Positions 60,687 to 64,000 of a stretch of DNA of 64,000 nt are shown here, one piece after another (position 1 is the stretch's first letter; every line of letters begins with the position of its first letter). The notes beneath the pieces were generated by a model. It made no database searches. It was given only the letters and a program-made list of their open reading frames with translations, and was not told the origin of the DNA. A program made the position numbers and the translations under genes. Source of the stretch: Rhizobium sp. R635 (GTDB lineage: Bacteria > Pseudomonadota > Alphaproteobacteria > Rhizobiales > Rhizobiaceae); the NCBI RefSeq assembly GCF_002211285.1, contig NZ_LOKX01000037.1, forward strand, positions 62,001 through 126,000, given 5' to 3'.

Positions 60687-63600
60687 ATGGCGGAGACGGC
60701 AAAGGGTTCAACGGGTGAGGCGACCGGCGGCACGCCGGGCTTCATCCACCTAAGGGTCCACTCCGCCTATTCGCTTCTCGAGGGCGCGCTGCCTCTGAAG
60801 AAGATCCTTTACAAGGCGACCGGCGATAGCCAGCCGGCGATCGCCATCACCGATACCAACAATCTGTTCATCGCGCTGGAATTCTCTCAGAAGGCGATGG
60901 ACGAGGGCCTGCAGCCGATCATCGGCTGCCAGGTCTCGATTGACATGGAAGACGGGCTGGAAACGGAAAAGCGCGGCGGCCAGCAGGCGCTGATCAAGCT
61001 GCCGTCGATCGTTCTTCTCGCCGCTACGGACGCCGGTTACGAACGCCTCGTCGATCTCGTCAGCCGCGCCTATCTCGGCGGCGAGGGCAATCAGGCCATC
61101 CATATCAGGGCCTCTTGGCTGGAGGAGGCAGGGACCGAAGGGCTGATCGCTCTGACCGGCGCCCTGACCGGGCCGGTCGATGCGGCGCTCAAGGACGGCC
61201 ATCCCGCCCAGGCGGAAGTCCGGTTGCTCGCGCTGAAACGCCTCTTCGGCGACAGGCTCTATGTCGAGCTGCAGCGGCACGGCACCTACGACAAGCGGCA
61301 CGAACAAAAAATCGTTGGGCTGGCCTATGCCCATGACCTGCCGCTGGTTGCGACCAACGAGGCCTTCTTCCCTGCGCGCGACGACTACGACGCCCATGAT
61401 GCGCTGATGGCGGTTGCGCACAACGCCATCGTTTCCGATGACAGCCGCTTTCGCTTGACCCCGGATCATTATCTGAAAAGCCGCGCCGAGATGGCCAAGC
61501 TTTTTGCCGACCTGCCGGAAGCGCTGGAGAATACGATCGAGATCGCCAGGCGCTGCTCCTTCGTGCTGAAGACGCGAAAGCCGATCCTGCCGCGCTTCAC
61601 CGGTGCCACCGACGATGCCGAGGAGGCCGAGCGCGCCGAGGCCGGCGAATTGCGCCGCCAGGCGGTCGAGGGGCTCGATATGCGGCTTGCCACGCTCGGC
61701 ATGTCGCCGGGCTACGAAGAAAAGGATTATCGCGAGCGGCTGGAATTCGAGCTCAGCGTCATCGAGCGTATGCGCTTTCCCGGCTACTTCCTGATCGTTT
61801 CCGACTTCATCAAATGGGCCAAGCAGCATGATATTCCGGTCGGTCCGGGCCGTGGGTCCGGCGCGGGCTCGCTGGTCGCTTATGCGCTGACGATCACCGA
61901 CGTCGATCCGTTGCGTTTCTCGCTGCTCTTCGAACGCTTCCTCAATCCGGAACGCGTCTCGATGCCGGACTTCGATATCGACTTCTGCCAGGATCGCCGC
62001 GAAGAGGTGATCCGCTACGTTCAGGCCAAGTATGGCCGTGAGCAGGTGGCGCAGATCATCACCTTCGGTTCGCTGCAGGCGCGCGCCGCCCTTCGCGATG
62101 TCGGCCGCGTGCTGGAAATGCCCTACGGCCAGGTCGACAAGATCTGCAAACTCGTGCCGAACAATCCGGCCAATCCGACGCCGCTCTCCAAGGCGATCGA
62201 GGAGGAGCCGAAGCTGCAGGAGGAGGCGGCGAAAGAGCCGGTGGTCGCGCGCCTGCTCGATATCGCCCAGAAGATCGAGGGGCTTTATCGCCACGCCTCG
62301 ACGCATGCCGCCGGCATCGTCATCGGCGACCGGCCGCTTTCCAAGCTGGTGCCGATGTATCGCGATCCGCGCTCCGACATGCCTGTCACCCAGTTCAACA
62401 TGAAGTGGGTGGAGCAGGCCGGCCTCGTCAAATTCGACTTCCTCGGCCTGAAGACGCTGACGGTATTGAAGGTCGCCGTCGATTTCGTTGCCAAGCGCGG
62501 CATCAATGTCGATCTCGCCGCCATTCCTCTCGACGACAAACTGACCTACGAGATGCTGTCACGCGGCGAGACAGTCGGTGTGTTCCAGGTGGAAAGTGCC
62601 GGCATGCGCAAGGCGCTGATCGGCATGAAGCCGGACTGCATCGAGGACATCATCGCGCTGGTGGCGCTTTACCGTCCCGGCCCGATGGAGAATATCCCGA
62701 CCTACAATGCCCGCAAGCACGGCGATGAGGAGCTGGAATCGATCCATCCGATGATCGACCATCTGCTCAAGGAAACGCAGGGCGTCATCGTCTACCAGGA
62801 ACAGGTGATGCAGATCGCCCAGGTCCTGTCGGGCTACTCGCTTGGCGAAGCCGATCTTCTGCGCCGCGCCATGGGTAAGAAGATCAAGGCGGAGATGGAC
62901 CAGCAGCGCGAACGCTTCGTCGTCGGCGCCGTCAAGAATGGCGTATCGAAGCCGCAGGCCGACAACATCTTCGAACTTTTGGCGAAGTTCGCAAACTACG
63001 GCTTCAACAAGTCGCACGCCGCCGCTTACGCGATCGTCTCCTACCAGACGGCCTACATGAAGGCGCATTATCCGGTCGAATTCCTCGCCGCCTCGATGAC
63101 GCTCGATATGTCCAACACGGAAAAGGTCAATGATTTCCGTCAGGACGCCAAGCGTCTCGGCATCGAGGTGATCGCGCCCTCGGTGCAGACCTCCTTCCGT
63201 CATTTCGAGACCGGCGACAATCGCATCTATTACGCGCTGGCCGCCCTCAAAGGCGTCGGCGAATCCGCCGTCGACCACATCGTCGAGGTGCGCGGCGACA
63301 AGCCTTTTGCCAGCATCGAGGATTTCTGCCTGCGCATCGATCCGCGCCAGGTGAACCGCCGCGTGCTCGAAAGCCTGATCTATGCCGGCGCCTTCGATTG
63401 TTTCGGCACCGACCGCGCCCAGTTGGCCGCCGGCCTCGACCGCATTCTCGGTTATGCCCAGCGCGCCCAGGAAAACAAGCTGAGCGGCCAGTCGGACATT
63501 TTTGGCAGCGCACTCAACTCGGGCCCGGAGAAGATCTCCTTGCCGCCCTATTCGCCCTGGCTGGCTTCGGAGCGGCTGCTCAAGGAATTCCAGGTTCTGG

Positions 63601-64000
63601 GCTTCTATCTCACCGCCCACCCGCTCGATTCCTACAGCAACATCCTGCAGAAGATGCGCGTGCAGACCTTTGCCGAGTTTTCTCAGGCGATCAAACAGGG
63701 CGCCGCCAATGCGCGCCTTGCCGGCACCGTCATCTCGAAGCAGGAGCGCAAGACCCGCACCGGCAACAAGATGGGCATCATCGTCTTTTCCGATTCCTCG
63801 GGCCAGTTCGAGGCGGTGCTGTTTTCGGAGATGCTGAACCAGTATCGCGACGTGCTCGAGTCCGGAAAATCCTTCCTGCTGACCGCGACCGGGGAGGAGC
63901 GGCCGGAGGGTATCGGTTTGCGCATCCAGACGATCCAGTCGCTGGAGGAAAAGTCACTGCAGATGCAGAAGGCGTTGCGCGTCTATGTCAGAGATTCCGG
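60687..64000 (+). CDS. dnaE: DNA polymerase III alpha subunit (partial, runs off the window)
   Basis: The first 1104 codons of the replicative DNA polymerase (about 1165 residues in rhizobia). It begins MAETAKGSTGEATGG, then the PHP domain (FIHLRVHSAYSLLEGALPLK). The polymerase core shows GPGRGSGAGSLVAYALTITD and the catalytic acidic motif PDFDIDFCQDRREE near residue 430. The C-terminal part contains the helix-hairpin-helix region and the start of the OB fold. AAGG precedes the ATG. The frame stays open to the last base of the window. Confidence 0.97.
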   Translation, partial: MAETAKGSTGEATGGTPGFIHLRVHSAYSLLEGALPLKKILYKATGDSQPAIAITDTNNLFIALEFSQKAMDEGLQPIIGCQVSIDMEDGLETEKRGGQQALIKLPSIVLLAATDAGYERLVDLVSRAYLGGEGNQAIHIRASWLEEAGTEGLIALTGALTGPVDAALKDGHPAQAEVRLLALKRLFGDRLYVELQRHGTYDKRHEQKIVGLAYAHDLPLVATNEAFFPARDDYDAHDALMAVAHNAIVSDDSRFRLTPDHYLKSRAEMAKLFADLPEALENTIEIARRCSFVLKTRKPILPRFTGATDDAEEAERAEAGELRRQAVEGLDMRLATLGMSPGYEEKDYRERLEFELSVIERMRFPGYFLIVSDFIKWAKQHDIPVGPGRGSGAGSLVAYALTITDVDPLRFSLLFERFLNPERVSMPDFDIDFCQDRREEVIRYVQAKYGREQVAQIITFGSLQARAALRDVGRVLEMPYGQVDKICKLVPNNPANPTPLSKAIEEEPKLQEEAAKEPVVARLLDIAQKIEGLYRHASTHAAGIVIGDRPLSKLVPMYRDPRSDMPVTQFNMKWVEQAGLVKFDFLGLKTLTVLKVAVDFVAKRGINVDLAAIPLDDKLTYEMLSRGETVGVFQVESAGMRKALIGMKPDCIEDIIALVALYRPGPMENIPTYNARKHGDEELESIHPMIDHLLKETQGVIVYQEQVMQIAQVLSGYSLGEADLLRRAMGKKIKAEMDQQRERFVVGAVKNGVSKPQADNIFELLAKFANYGFNKSHAAAYAIVSYQTAYMKAHYPVEFLAASMTLDMSNTEKVNDFRQDAKRLGIEVIAPSVQTSFRHFETGDNRIYYALAALKGVGESAVDHIVEVRGDKPFASIEDFCLRIDPRQVNRRVLESLIYAGAFDCFGTDRAQLAAGLDRILGYAQRAQENKLSGQSDIFGSALNSGPEKISLPPYSPWLASERLLKEFQVLGFYLTAHPLDSYSNILQKMRVQTFAEFSQAIKQGAANARLAGTVISKQERKTRTGNKMGIIVFSDSSGQFEAVLFSEMLNQYRDVLESGKSFLLTATGEERPEGIGLRIQTIQSLEEKSLQMQKALRVYVRDS

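Overview
The window looks like chromosome of a Rhizobium of the etli/leguminosarum group. It is GC-rich, with close-packed operons, a 14-gene alphaproteobacterial nuo operon that carries extra small genes, tandem tRNA-Asp genes, RNase J, a short-form ProRS and a rhizobial intergenic palindrome. The genus is inferred from gene content and order; no search was run.

Layout. 1-4.3 kb: housekeeping and accessory genes (esterase-like phytase tail, aldo/keto reductase, cupin, methyltransferase, glutathione peroxidase, a small secreted protein). 4.3-15.2 kb: a catabolic cluster with an MmgE/PrpD protein, two paralogous LysR regulators and an oligopeptide-type ABC transporter (two permeases, fused double ATPase, binding protein). 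A class A beta-lactamase-like hydrolase and an M20 amidohydrolase suggest uptake and hydrolysis of a peptide-like or amidated compound. 15.4-34.8 kb: a type III secretion system (T3SS). 34.8-36.2 kb: a gene-poor strip with tRNA-Val (minus strand) and two tRNA-Asp. 36.2-52.4 kb: nuoA-N (respiratory complex I), continuing into birA, rnj, mce and a DUF1467 gene. 55.8-64 kb: a terminator-flanked intergenic region, then proS, lolC, lolD, a DUF5680-like gene, a 28-codon ORF and dnaE, which runs off the window.

The T3SS is the most unusual part. One plus-strand run encodes two very large putative translocator/effector proteins, a small protein of unknown role, and SctI/NolB-, SctJ-, SctK-, SctL-, SctN-, SctQ-, SctR-, SctS-, SctT- and SctU-like proteins. 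A minus-strand block encodes a needle-like protein, SctD, SctV and a HrpW-like pectate-lyase-fold protein. A second plus-strand unit encodes a short SctC and SctO. The two large genes share a roughly 630-bp segment at about 98% identity placed in different domain contexts. SctU stops before its autocleavage (NPTH) domain. SctC lacks the secretin barrel. No regulator, gatekeeper, needle ruler or integrase is visible. The block ends about 500 bp from the 3' end of tRNA-Val, which suggests, but does not prove, insertion as an island. Whether this is a streamlined machine or one in decay is the main open question.
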